From contig CAMRBT010000030.1 in the NCBI GenBank assembly GCA_947040475.1, positions 1 through 12,408 of the forward strand: a stretch of DNA of 12,408 nt, written 5' to 3'. This stretch comes from an uncultured Brevinema sp. (GTDB lineage: Bacteria; Spirochaetota; Brevinematia; Brevinematales; Brevinemataceae). Below are positions 1 to 5,263 of the stretch, piece after piece (position 1 is the stretch's first letter; every line of letters begins with the position of its first letter). The translations under genes and the position numbers were made by a program. The notes under the pieces are model-generated. The model had not been told where the DNA came from. It ran no database searches and worked only from the letters and a program-made list of their open reading frames with translations.

Positions 1-1356
1 AATTTTTCCAATGATAACAAATATATCACTTGGAGAAAGTTGTGGATCGCTCTTGCTGAATCACAAATGGAGCTTGGACTCGCTATTACGCCTGAACAAA
101 TTCAAGAGTTAAAAGACAATCAGAATACTATTGATTACAAAAATGTTAAAAAATACGAACAAGAGTTGCATCATGATGTAATGGCTCACATAAAAGCCTA
201 TGGCGATGTTGCTCCTAGTGCTAGAGGGATCATTCATCTTGGAGCTACTTCTGCTTTCGTGACTGACAACACAGATCTCATCCAAATCAAAAAAGGCTTA
301 GAAATTATCCGTATTGGTTTAGTACAAACAATAGAAGCCTTATCACTCTTTGCACTAAAAACTAAAGACACCCCTACTCTAGGTTTTACACACTTTCAAG
401 CAGCTCAATTAACCACAGTCGGTAAAAGAACTACCCTTTGGATACAAAGTTTTCTTATGGATTTACAAGACTTGGATCATCTTTATGACAATCTATGTTT
501 AAGAGGTATCAAAGGTGCTGTAGGAACTGGTAGTGGTTTTGCCGATCTTTTTGACGGTGATTACGAAAAATTCAAACATCTTGATTATTTAGTCGTTCGC
601 AAACTAGGATTTGTCAACAGTATTCCTGTTAGTGGACAAACTTACGATAGAAAAATCGATTCCAAAGTCGCCGATCTCCTCAATCAAATAGCTCAATCAG
701 CTCATAAATTCACTAATGATATTCGATTACTTCAATCACTCAAAGAAATGGAAGAAATTTTTGAAGAAAAACAAATTGGCTCTAGTGCAATGGCTTACAA
801 AAGAAATCCCATCCTTTCAGAGCGTATTGCTGCTTTGTCTAAATTTATTATTTCCTTAAGCAGTTCTCCTTCCTTAGTAGCTTCTACCCAATGGTTTGAA
901 AGAACTTTAGACGACTCCGCAAACAAAAGAGTAACAATGCCTCAATTGTTTTTAGCAACAGATGCTGTATTAATCCTCTGTGAAAAAATATCTTGTCGAT
1001 TGACTATTTATCCTAAAATAATAGAAAAACATATTAATGAAGAACTGCCTTTTATTGCTACAGAAGCCCTATTAATGAAAGCTGTTAAAAAAGGTGGCGA
1101 TAGACAAGAATTACATGAGATTATTCGTACTCATTCTATGGAATCCTCCAATAGAGTAAAAAATGAAGGCTTAGATAATGATCTTATTATTCGCTTAAGT
1201 GCTGATGATAATTTCCCTCTCAGTGCTGAAGAAATCGCTGAAACATTAAATGCAAGTAATTTTATAGGTTATGCAGCAGAACAAACAACAGATTTTTTAA
1301 CAAACACTGTCGCTCCTATACTGATAAAACACCAAATACTTATTAAAAAAGATTAA
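1..1356 (+). CDS. purB: Adenylosuccinate lyase, 5'-truncated by the window edge
   Basis: This enzyme of the fumarase/aspartase superfamily cleaves adenylosuccinate to AMP and fumarate, and SAICAR to AICAR plus fumarate, in purine synthesis in the cytoplasm. The reading frame is open from base 1 (visible start N-F-S-N-D-N-K-Y-I-T-W-R-K-L-W), so the true start lies upstream. The in-frame TTG at 40 is inside a conserved family segment and is not a real start. Visible hallmarks are H-D-V-M-A-H near visible residue 58, G-I-I-H-L-G-A-T-S, the T-H-F-Q-A-A-Q motif with the second catalytic His near visible residue 131, and the flexible-loop signature SSAMAYKRNP at bases 781-810, which carries the catalytic Ser. 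The wording of these motifs resembles the eukaryotic-type ADSL more than the short B. subtilis type. 451 residues are visible, and by comparison with human ADSL about 10-30 N-terminal residues are missing. No neighbouring purine gene is seen. Confidence 0.95.
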   Translation, partial: NFSNDNKYITWRKLWIALAESQMELGLAITPEQIQELKDNQNTIDYKNVKKYEQELHHDVMAHIKAYGDVAPSARGIIHLGATSAFVTDNTDLIQIKKGLEIIRIGLVQTIEALSLFALKTKDTPTLGFTHFQAAQLTTVGKRTTLWIQSFLMDLQDLDHLYDNLCLRGIKGAVGTGSGFADLFDGDYEKFKHLDYLVVRKLGFVNSIPVSGQTYDRKIDSKVADLLNQIAQSAHKFTNDIRLLQSLKEMEEIFEEKQIGSSAMAYKRNPILSERIAALSKFIISLSSSPSLVASTQWFERTLDDSANKRVTMPQLFLATDAVLILCEKISCRLTIYPKIIEKHINEELPFIATEALLMKAVKKGGDRQELHEIIRTHSMESSNRVKNEGLDNDLIIRLSADDNFPLSAEEIAETLNASNFIGYAAEQTTDFLTNTVAPILIKHQILIKKD

Positions 1357-1372
1357 TCAATAGGTTTAACTC

Positions 1373-1401
1373 TTGAATTATATTTATATATGAGTTATAC
1401 T
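1373..1401 (+). promoter_or_regulatory. Candidate sigma70 promoter for the 833-residue exported protein
   Basis: TTGAAT (1373-1378) and TATACT (1396-1401) are separated by exactly 17 bases in the 220-base gap between purB and the next gene. The -10 matches consensus at 5 of 6 bases and the -35 at 4 of 6. If it is used, the transcript has an untranslated leader of about 170 bases. The gap is extremely AT-rich, so chance -10 matches are common; another TATACT at 1500-1505 lacks a good -35. No convincing terminator for purB is visible. A weak TAACTC/GAGTTA inverted repeat (1367-1372 and 1392-1397) overlaps this promoter and has no T-run. Confidence 0.45.
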
Positions 1402-1576
1402 AATTATATATCTTAGTTATTAGACTAAATAGAGAAGCTATTACTCATATTATTAAATAATATACAAATAATATCTAATCTTTTTTTAAATAAAATCGAT
1501 ATACTATACGTTAATTAAATATAGTTTTATATTATATTTATAACATATCTCATTTTAAAATATTCAGGAGCATTCC

Positions 1577-4078
1577 ATGAAAAAAATATCTATTCTATTT
1601 TTATTGCTTATAACTTCGTATTGTACTATTATACCTTCATTCTCAGGAGCTGTAGATCCTACAGTGTTAGATCCTGTTAGTGGATTAATATTTGAAAGAA
1701 CTGGAGATGTATCTTTTGTCTTTTTTTCCAAAGAACAATATGTCTTAATCGAGAATAAAAATCATTCTGTTAATAGTTATTACAAACTTCTTAATGGAGA
1801 AGTTTATCGTGATGATGTAGTTACTTATCAACTTGATGGTTGGGGAAATTATGATGGTCAATATCTTGGACTTTATATAGAAACAGAAGAAAATCCTCAA
1901 ATAACAGAAGAAAAACCCTTTCCAGAAACAAAACTTGGAATCACCCTACAAAACAATAGAACTTTAGCAATCAATGCAACAAAAAATTTAGGAAGTTCTT
2001 CAAGTAGTAGAGATGTCACTGTAGGAAAAGAACTACAAAGTACTGCTCTATATACCCTTAAAGTTCTCAGTCCTGTTGTTAAAACATCTGCAGCTGGTAT
2101 TTTTAAGCCAGATGAAAATACTTTCCTTAGTATTAAAAATTTGACTCCAGAACATCCAGCAAACCATGCTATATTAGTTAAAAGTGAAAAAGATAAGAAT
2201 AATGGAACTGTTAATTCTAAAGAACATATTTTAACATATGATCCAACACCAAATTTATCTGATAATGCAGCAATTTATCACTATAATGCTAACGGAAAAC
2301 TATATTTAGTAGGGGTAAAATTTGATCTTGATTTTGATAGTGATTTTCCAAGATTACAAATTATAGAAAGAGAAACACCTCCTGAGCAATTATTTGCTGG
2401 TGTAGCTAATCTTGAACTTGAACTTAATAATGTTATTACATGGGAATATGGCTTTTTTAGTTTTCTTCGTGTTTTAGATAATTCCTTAGACCCTTTTAAA
2501 GACACACTGTTCATTCAATTTGTTCCTTCTCTTAAAGTTTACAACCCTTTAGTTACTTCCCGTTGGTTTATTAACAGTGCTGAAGATTCCATACGTATTT
2601 CAACAACTGCCAACAATACTTACACTGAAGAAGATTATTTAATAGGACCTACTTCAGTAGGTGGTGTTTTTGAACTTATAGATTTTCGTAATAATGATGA
2701 AGCTCAAACGTACTCTGGGAAATTTTTCACTATCACTAGTGAAGGTGATGTGACCACTGAAGGTAATATTATTACTGCACTAATTGCAGATACCATGGAT
2801 GGTTTTGACAAGGCTATAATAACAAATCAATTGAAAAGAACTAATGATGTTACTCCGTGGCCACTAGCTCTAAAAAACAAAACGGGAATAGAAGGTTCAA
2901 AATTAGGAGAACTACCTGATGGTACTGCTATACCTGGACGCTCTGGTTTTCAAGCATATGTAGAGACTGATACTGATATTATCCATCTTGTTGGTGGATA
3001 TACTAATAGTGGTGTATTCTCTAGTGGTATTCCTAGAATTTGGGAAATCGGCCAGACTGACTTACAAAAAATTTATAATGCTGTTTGGACCATCACGGGT
3101 ATAGGTGCAGGAAACCCTGTCTATGAAAATTCAGGTCTTAAATTATCTACTGACGACATTTTTGTACCCTTTCAACAAATGGTAGGAGCAGTAACAAAAA
3201 AAACATTAACTCGTCCTTATGATATTTTTTGGTCCTATGGTGCAAGTGCTGATAGTGTTCAAAGTGGTCAAAATAAAGATAGATTTTCCTATAACAATAC
3301 TACTATTAAAAATTGGAATAGTTTTGGTTTAAACAAAGACTTTTTTATAGGTAAACACCATTCTGCTATGGTGGCTCATAATAATAGTTTATATATTATG
3401 GGTGGAACTTACTCACCAGATGCTATGAAAAACATCATGATTGACGGAACTCCTAACCCTGAAATACCAGGTGTATTTAATAATGAAATATATATAACGC
3501 CTACTATTAATACGGTAACCGTCAACACATGGCGTTCCTTACCTACTCCTACTGATATCTGGTCTCCACGAGTACATTCAAGAGTGTTTTCCATAGGAAA
3601 AACTATGGTTCTTGTGGGTGGTATAGATGATGGTAATACTGTAGCAGTAGATCCTACTCCTGTAAATGATGTGTGGATTAGTGAAAATAATGGAACTAAC
3701 TGGACTCAAATACGTCCTAGTAGTACTCCTACAACAGACTCTGATGTATCAGGAGGCCCTCCTATACAAGCTTCAATACACGATGGACCTCTAATAGGTA
3801 CTGTCCATGGTGGTATTATTTATTTATTAGATCCATTAACTAGAAATGTTTCTTATTCTCCAAACAAAGGCTTAGATTGGTATAAATCTCCTAATGGATT
3901 TGAAACAGACGGTAGTACTCCTTTATACGGTGCTCAGCTTGTTGCTATTAAAGATGAATTAATACTAATAGGCGGTCAAACAGTAGTTGGAGATGCTGCT
4001 GGAACAGATGACCCTGCTACAGCTGGAGCAGTTGCTATGGAATCTAAAATATATAAATCAAAAATAGATATAAAGTAA
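1577..4078 (+). CDS. Exported protein of unknown function with C-terminal kelch/BNR-like propeller repeats
   Basis: I do not recognise this 833-residue protein as a named family. It starts with a clear Sec signal peptide: M-K-K, a hydrophobic stretch at about residues 4-20, and a plausible signal peptidase I site after S-G-A near residue 25. Cys16 lacks a good lipobox, so a lipoprotein is unlikely. The ATG has an AGGAG six bases upstream (1566-1570). Residues about 27-460 look beta-rich, without motifs I can name. The C-terminal part has kelch-like blades, each a hydrophobic run followed by Gly-Gly: G473-G474, G609-G610, G681-G682 and G799-G800. Two Asp-box/BNR-like turns are also present, SENNGTNW (702-709) and SPNKGLDW (761-768). 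A periplasmic or surface beta-propeller is inferred; sugar or protein binding is possible but unproven. It has about 10 Trp and very few Cys, and composition like its neighbours. It appears to be a single-gene transcript, since a new strong promoter begins 50 bases after its stop. Confidence 0.85.
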   Translation: MKKISILFLLLITSYCTIIPSFSGAVDPTVLDPVSGLIFERTGDVSFVFFSKEQYVLIENKNHSVNSYYKLLNGEVYRDDVVTYQLDGWGNYDGQYLGLYIETEENPQITEEKPFPETKLGITLQNNRTLAINATKNLGSSSSSRDVTVGKELQSTALYTLKVLSPVVKTSAAGIFKPDENTFLSIKNLTPEHPANHAILVKSEKDKNNGTVNSKEHILTYDPTPNLSDNAAIYHYNANGKLYLVGVKFDLDFDSDFPRLQIIERETPPEQLFAGVANLELELNNVITWEYGFFSFLRVLDNSLDPFKDTLFIQFVPSLKVYNPLVTSRWFINSAEDSIRISTTANNTYTEEDYLIGPTSVGGVFELIDFRNNDEAQTYSGKFFTITSEGDVTTEGNIITALIADTMDGFDKAIITNQLKRTNDVTPWPLALKNKTGIEGSKLGELPDGTAIPGRSGFQAYVETDTDIIHLVGGYTNSGVFSSGIPRIWEIGQTDLQKIYNAVWTITGIGAGNPVYENSGLKLSTDDIFVPFQQMVGAVTKKTLTRPYDIFWSYGASADSVQSGQNKDRFSYNNTTIKNWNSFGLNKDFFIGKHHSAMVAHNNSLYIMGGTYSPDAMKNIMIDGTPNPEIPGVFNNEIYITPTINTVTVNTWRSLPTPTDIWSPRVHSRVFSIGKTMVLVGGIDDGNTVAVDPTPVNDVWISENNGTNWTQIRPSSTPTTDSDVSGGPPIQASIHDGPLIGTVHGGIIYLLDPLTRNVSYSPNKGLDWYKSPNGFETDGSTPLYGAQLVAIKDELILIGGQTVVGDAAGTDDPATAGAVAMESKIYKSKIDIK

Positions 4079-4127
4079 CAAGATAAAGATGAAAATAAAA
4101 TAAATATAGTTATTTTTCAAAAAACTA

Positions 4128-4156
4128 TTGACATTATTTGTTTTTCATTCTATAAT
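4128..4156 (+). promoter_or_regulatory. Consensus sigma70 promoter of the tRNA operon
   Basis: TTGACA (4128-4133), a 17-base spacer and TATAAT (4151-4156) match the sigma70 consensus at every position. The first tRNA begins 14 bases after the -10 box, so the start site would lie only a few bases upstream of the tRNA-Pro 5' end. Such a strong promoter is as expected for a stable-RNA operon. The -35 directly follows a short ATAGTT/AACTAT inverted repeat (4106-4111 and 4123-4128), which has no T-run and is too weak to call a terminator for the upstream gene. Confidence 0.92.
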
Positions 4157-4170
4157 ATATTACTATTTTA

Positions 4171-4245
4171 CGGGGTATAGCGCAGCTCGGTTAGCGCACC
4201 TGTTTTGGGAACAGGGGGCCGTAAGTTCGAATCTTACTACCCCGA
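4171..4245 (+). tRNA. tRNA-Pro (UGG)
   Basis: This is a full cloverleaf. The acceptor CGGGGTA pairs perfectly with TACCCCG, the D-stem GCGC/GCGC and the anticodon stem CCTGT/ACAGG are intact, and the loop TTTGGGA gives anticodon TGG (4206-4208). The T-arm GTAAG-TTCGAAT-CTTAC is followed by discriminator A73. The C1:G72 first pair is typical of bacterial tRNA-Pro. The 3' CCA is not encoded (the next bases are AGT), so it must be added by a CCA-adding enzyme. It is the first gene of the six-tRNA operon. Confidence 0.97.
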
Positions 4246-4261
4246 AGTAAAAAATGTGAAT

Positions 4262-4335
4262 GTGCCTGTAGCTCAGCTGGATAGAGCATCGACCTTCTAA
4301 GCCGTTGGCCACAGGTTCGAATCCTGTCAGGCACG
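4262..4335 (+). tRNA. tRNA-Arg (UCU), with an imperfect anticodon stem
   Basis: The acceptor GTGCCTG pairs with CAGGCAC, the D-arm has the Arg-type GGATA loop with A20, and the T-arm ACAGG-TTCGAAT-CCTGT is perfect; the discriminator is G73. The loop CTTCTAA gives anticodon TCT (4296-4298), which reads AGA, the main Arg codon in AT-rich genomes. The anticodon stem is unusual: positions 27-31 (TCGAC) and 39-43 (GCCGT) leave an A30-C40 mismatch (4292/4302) and a U27-U43 mismatch (4289/4305). CCA is not encoded. Confidence 0.93.
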
Positions 4336-4341
4336 AGATAT

Positions 4342-4416
4342 GGTGGGTATAGCTCAGTTGGTTAGAGCACTGGATTGTGGTTCCGGGGGCCGTGGGTTCG
4401 AATCCCATTACTCACC
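4342..4416 (+). tRNA. tRNA-His (GUG)
   Basis: The acceptor GTGGGTA (4343-4349) pairs with TACTCAC (4409-4415), with one G-U pair. The anticodon loop TTGTGGT gives GTG (4377-4379) on a fully paired stem. His identity features are present: a G at the -1 position (4342) opposite discriminator C73 (4416). The T-arm is GTGGG-TTCGAAT-CCCAT. CCA is not fully encoded (CAT follows C73). It lies a few bases downstream of tRNA-Arg(UCU), and its 3' end is partly repeated about 52 bases further on. Confidence 0.96.
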
Positions 4417-4419
4417 CAT

Positions 4420-4458
4420 TTTGAACCCATAGCTTCCTTAAAAGGCTATGGGTTCAAA
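4420..4458 (+). repeat. 14-bp perfect inverted repeat (hairpin) inside the tRNA operon
   Basis: The arms 4420-4433 (TTTGAACCCATAGC) and 4445-4458 are perfect reverse complements with an 11-base loop, and a T-G pair can extend the stem to 15. It is not followed by a T-run, so a classical intrinsic terminator is unlikely, and genes downstream lack an obvious new promoter. The right arm includes GGGTTCAAA, which resembles a tRNA T-loop, and the left arm includes CCCATAGCT, identical to nine bases at the start of the next tRNA. A role as an RNA-processing signal, or a relic of tRNA rearrangement, is inferred. Confidence 0.75.
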
Positions 4459-4479
4459 CATTACTACTCACTTATTTTG
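4448..4479 (+). pseudogene. Degraded copy of the tRNA-His 3' end (T-arm through trailer)
   Basis: Bases 4448-4479 align with 4392-4423, the T-arm, 3' acceptor strand and trailer of tRNA-His. Shared blocks are GGGTTC, CATTAC, TCAC and ATTTTG, in the same order. The differences are a deletion of a few bases after the T-loop, a 3-base insertion and a CC-to-TT change. No D-arm or anticodon arm exists upstream, so it cannot be a working tRNA. A tandem duplication about 52 bases apart, followed by decay, is the simplest reading. Confidence 0.55.
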
Positions 4480-4480
4480 T

Positions 4481-4554
4481 GCGCCCATAGCTCAGCTGGA
4501 TAGAGCAACGGACTTCGAATCCGTAGGTCGTAGGTTCGAATCCTACTGGGCGTG
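4481..4554 (+). tRNA. tRNA-Arg (UCG)
   Basis: The acceptor GCGCCCA pairs with TGGGCGT, with a G1-U72 wobble at the top. The D-arm is identical to that of tRNA-Arg(UCU), including A20, an Arg identity base. The anticodon stem ACGGA/TCCGT is perfect, and the loop CTTCGAA gives anticodon TCG (4515-4517). The discriminator is G73 and CCA is not encoded. Many bacteria read CGN codons with an inosine-modified ACG tRNA instead; a UCG tRNA suggests at least a partly different way of reading this box here, which the rest of the genome would have to confirm. Confidence 0.95.
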
Positions 4555-4589
4555 AGATGAAGGGCTATTCTAACATCTCTATTTTTTTT
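4554..4589 (+). terminator. Weak terminator-like hairpin after tRNA-Arg (UCG)
   Basis: GAGATG (4554-4559) and CATCTC (4574-4579) form a 6-bp stem with a 14-base loop, followed at once by TATTTTTTTT (4580-4589). It looks like an intrinsic terminator, but the stem is short and its first base is the tRNA discriminator. No promoter is visible before tRNA-Leu, so at most partial termination or 3'-end processing is likely. Confidence 0.4.
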
Positions 4590-4605
4590 ATTGAAAAAAT
4601 CATTA

Positions 4606-4688
4606 GCGAGAGTGGTGAAACTGGTAGACACGCTAGATTTAGGATCTAGTGCCCAAAAGGTGTGTGGGTTCGAGTCCCACCTTTCGCA
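4606..4688 (+). tRNA. tRNA-Leu (UAG)
   Basis: This is a class II tRNA of 83 bases with a long variable arm (the region CCCAAAAGG). The acceptor GCGAGAG pairs with CTTTCGC, including one G-U pair. The anticodon stem CTAGA/TCTAG carries the loop TTTAGGA, giving anticodon TAG (4640-4642). The T-arm is GTGGG-TTCGAGT-CCCAC and the discriminator is A73, required for Leu identity. CCA is not encoded. Confidence 0.96.
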
Positions 4689-4704
4689 AGAAAATCGATA
4701 ACGC

Positions 4705-4776
4705 GCGGGAGTAGCTCAGGGGTAGAGCATCGCCTTGCCAAGGCGAGGGCCGAGGGTTCAAATCCCTTCTCCCGCT
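4705..4776 (+). tRNA. tRNA-Gly (GCC)
   Basis: The acceptor GCGGGAG pairs perfectly with CTCCCGC. The anticodon stem TCGCC/GGCGA has the loop TTGCCAA with anticodon GCC (4737-4739). The T-arm is GAGGG-TTCAAAT-CCCTT and the discriminator is U73, as in bacterial tRNA-Gly. CCA is not encoded. It is the last gene of the operon, directly followed by a strong terminator. Confidence 0.97.
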
Positions 4777-4778
4777 AG

Positions 4779-4805
4779 AAACCGTCCTTCGGGGCGGTTT
4801 TTCTT
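4779..4805 (+). terminator. Intrinsic terminator of the tRNA operon (UUCG tetraloop)
   Basis: AAACCGTCC (4779-4787) pairs with GGGCGGTTT (4792-4800), nine pairs including one U-G, around a stable TTCG tetraloop closed by C-G. TTCTT follows, making a T-rich tail. It begins two bases after tRNA-Gly and ends just before the pth2 ribosome binding site, so pth2 depends on read-through unless a promoter hides within the tRNA-Gly region. Confidence 0.92.
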
Positions 4806-4821
4806 ATATATGGAGTATTTT

Positions 4822-5190
4822 ATGAAACAAATTCTTATTATTCGTACTAGATTTCCTAACACCAATGGTATCCGTAAAGGTAAATTAATAGCTCAAGGTG
4901 CTCATGCTTCTGTAAGTGCTGTTTTTGATGGGCTTTCACGTCCTGATACGGCACATCATGTAGAACAGTGGTTTACTTACGGACAAGCAAAAATCGCCGT
5001 AGGTGTACACTCCGAAGAGGAGCTTTTAGAGCTTTGGGAAAAAATAAAAGCTACAGGACTAGCTTGTTCTATTATTAAAGATGCTGGTAAAACAGAATTT
5101 GGGGGTCAACCTACTCTCACAGCTCTTGGATTTGGTCCTGCTCCTATAGACTTGATCGATCCTATCACAAGACATCTACCCCTACTATAA
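4822..5190 (+). CDS. pth2: Peptidyl-tRNA hydrolase, Pth2 family
   Basis: This 122-residue protein should free tRNA from stalled peptidyl-tRNA in the cytoplasm. It matches the archaeal/eukaryotic Pth2 family, not the usual bacterial Pth. Visible motifs are the GKLIAQGAHAS block (K21, Q25 and H28 at or near the active site), the KDAGKTE segment (86-92) and the GFGPAP turn near residues 103-108, ending in the common ...LL. The length is typical of the catalytic core. The start at 4822 is chosen because GGAG (4812-4815) sits six bases upstream; the open frame extends back into tRNA-Gly and the terminator, and an earlier ATG at 4810 would overlap the ribosome binding site. Its position directly after a tRNA operon suits its role, although the terminator lies between. 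Whether the genome also has a standard Pth cannot be seen here. Confidence 0.92.
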   Translation: MKQILIIRTRFPNTNGIRKGKLIAQGAHASVSAVFDGLSRPDTAHHVEQWFTYGQAKIAVGVHSEEELLELWEKIKATGLACSIIKDAGKTEFGGQPTLTALGFGPAPIDLIDPITRHLPLL

Positions 5191-5214
5191 ACATCTTTCT
5201 AATTACACAACCAC

Positions 5215-5247
5215 AAAAAAACAGTTCTAATAATAGAACTGTTTTTT
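5215..5247. terminator. Bidirectional intrinsic terminator between pth2 and fruA
   Basis: A 14-bp perfect stem (5216-5229 with 5234-5247) closes a 4-base ATAA loop. The core is ACAGTTCTA/TAGAACTGT, flanked by an A-run on the left and a T-run on the right, so it has a U-tail when read from either strand. It sits 25 bases after the pth2 stop and 17 bases after the fruA stop on the other strand, ending both convergent transcripts. Confidence 0.95.
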
Positions 5248-5263
5248 ATTTTGATAATAATAT

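Noticed and set aside
1367..1397. TAACTC/GAGTTA inverted repeat as the purB terminator
   Set aside because: The stem is only 6 bp with a 19-base loop and no T-run, and it overlaps a better promoter candidate.
1577..1640. Lipoprotein signal ending at Cys16 of the exported protein
   Set aside because: T-S-Y before the Cys is a poor lipobox even by loose spirochaete rules, and a normal signal peptidase I site follows.
4163..4408. An 81-codon minus-strand open frame across three tRNA genes, with phrases like G-F-E-P-T-A and V-R-F-E-L-T-A
   Set aside because: It is the classic false protein read antisense through tRNA T-arms; it lies wholly over tRNAs and has no ribosome binding site.
4420..4458. 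Hairpin as an intrinsic terminator after tRNA-His
   Set aside because: There is no T-run after the stem, and three more tRNAs follow without a new promoter.
4735..4821. An N-terminal extension of Pth2 reaching into tRNA-Gly
   Set aside because: The extra codons cover the tRNA 3' half and the terminator; the GGAG six bases before 4822 and the family start favour the short form.
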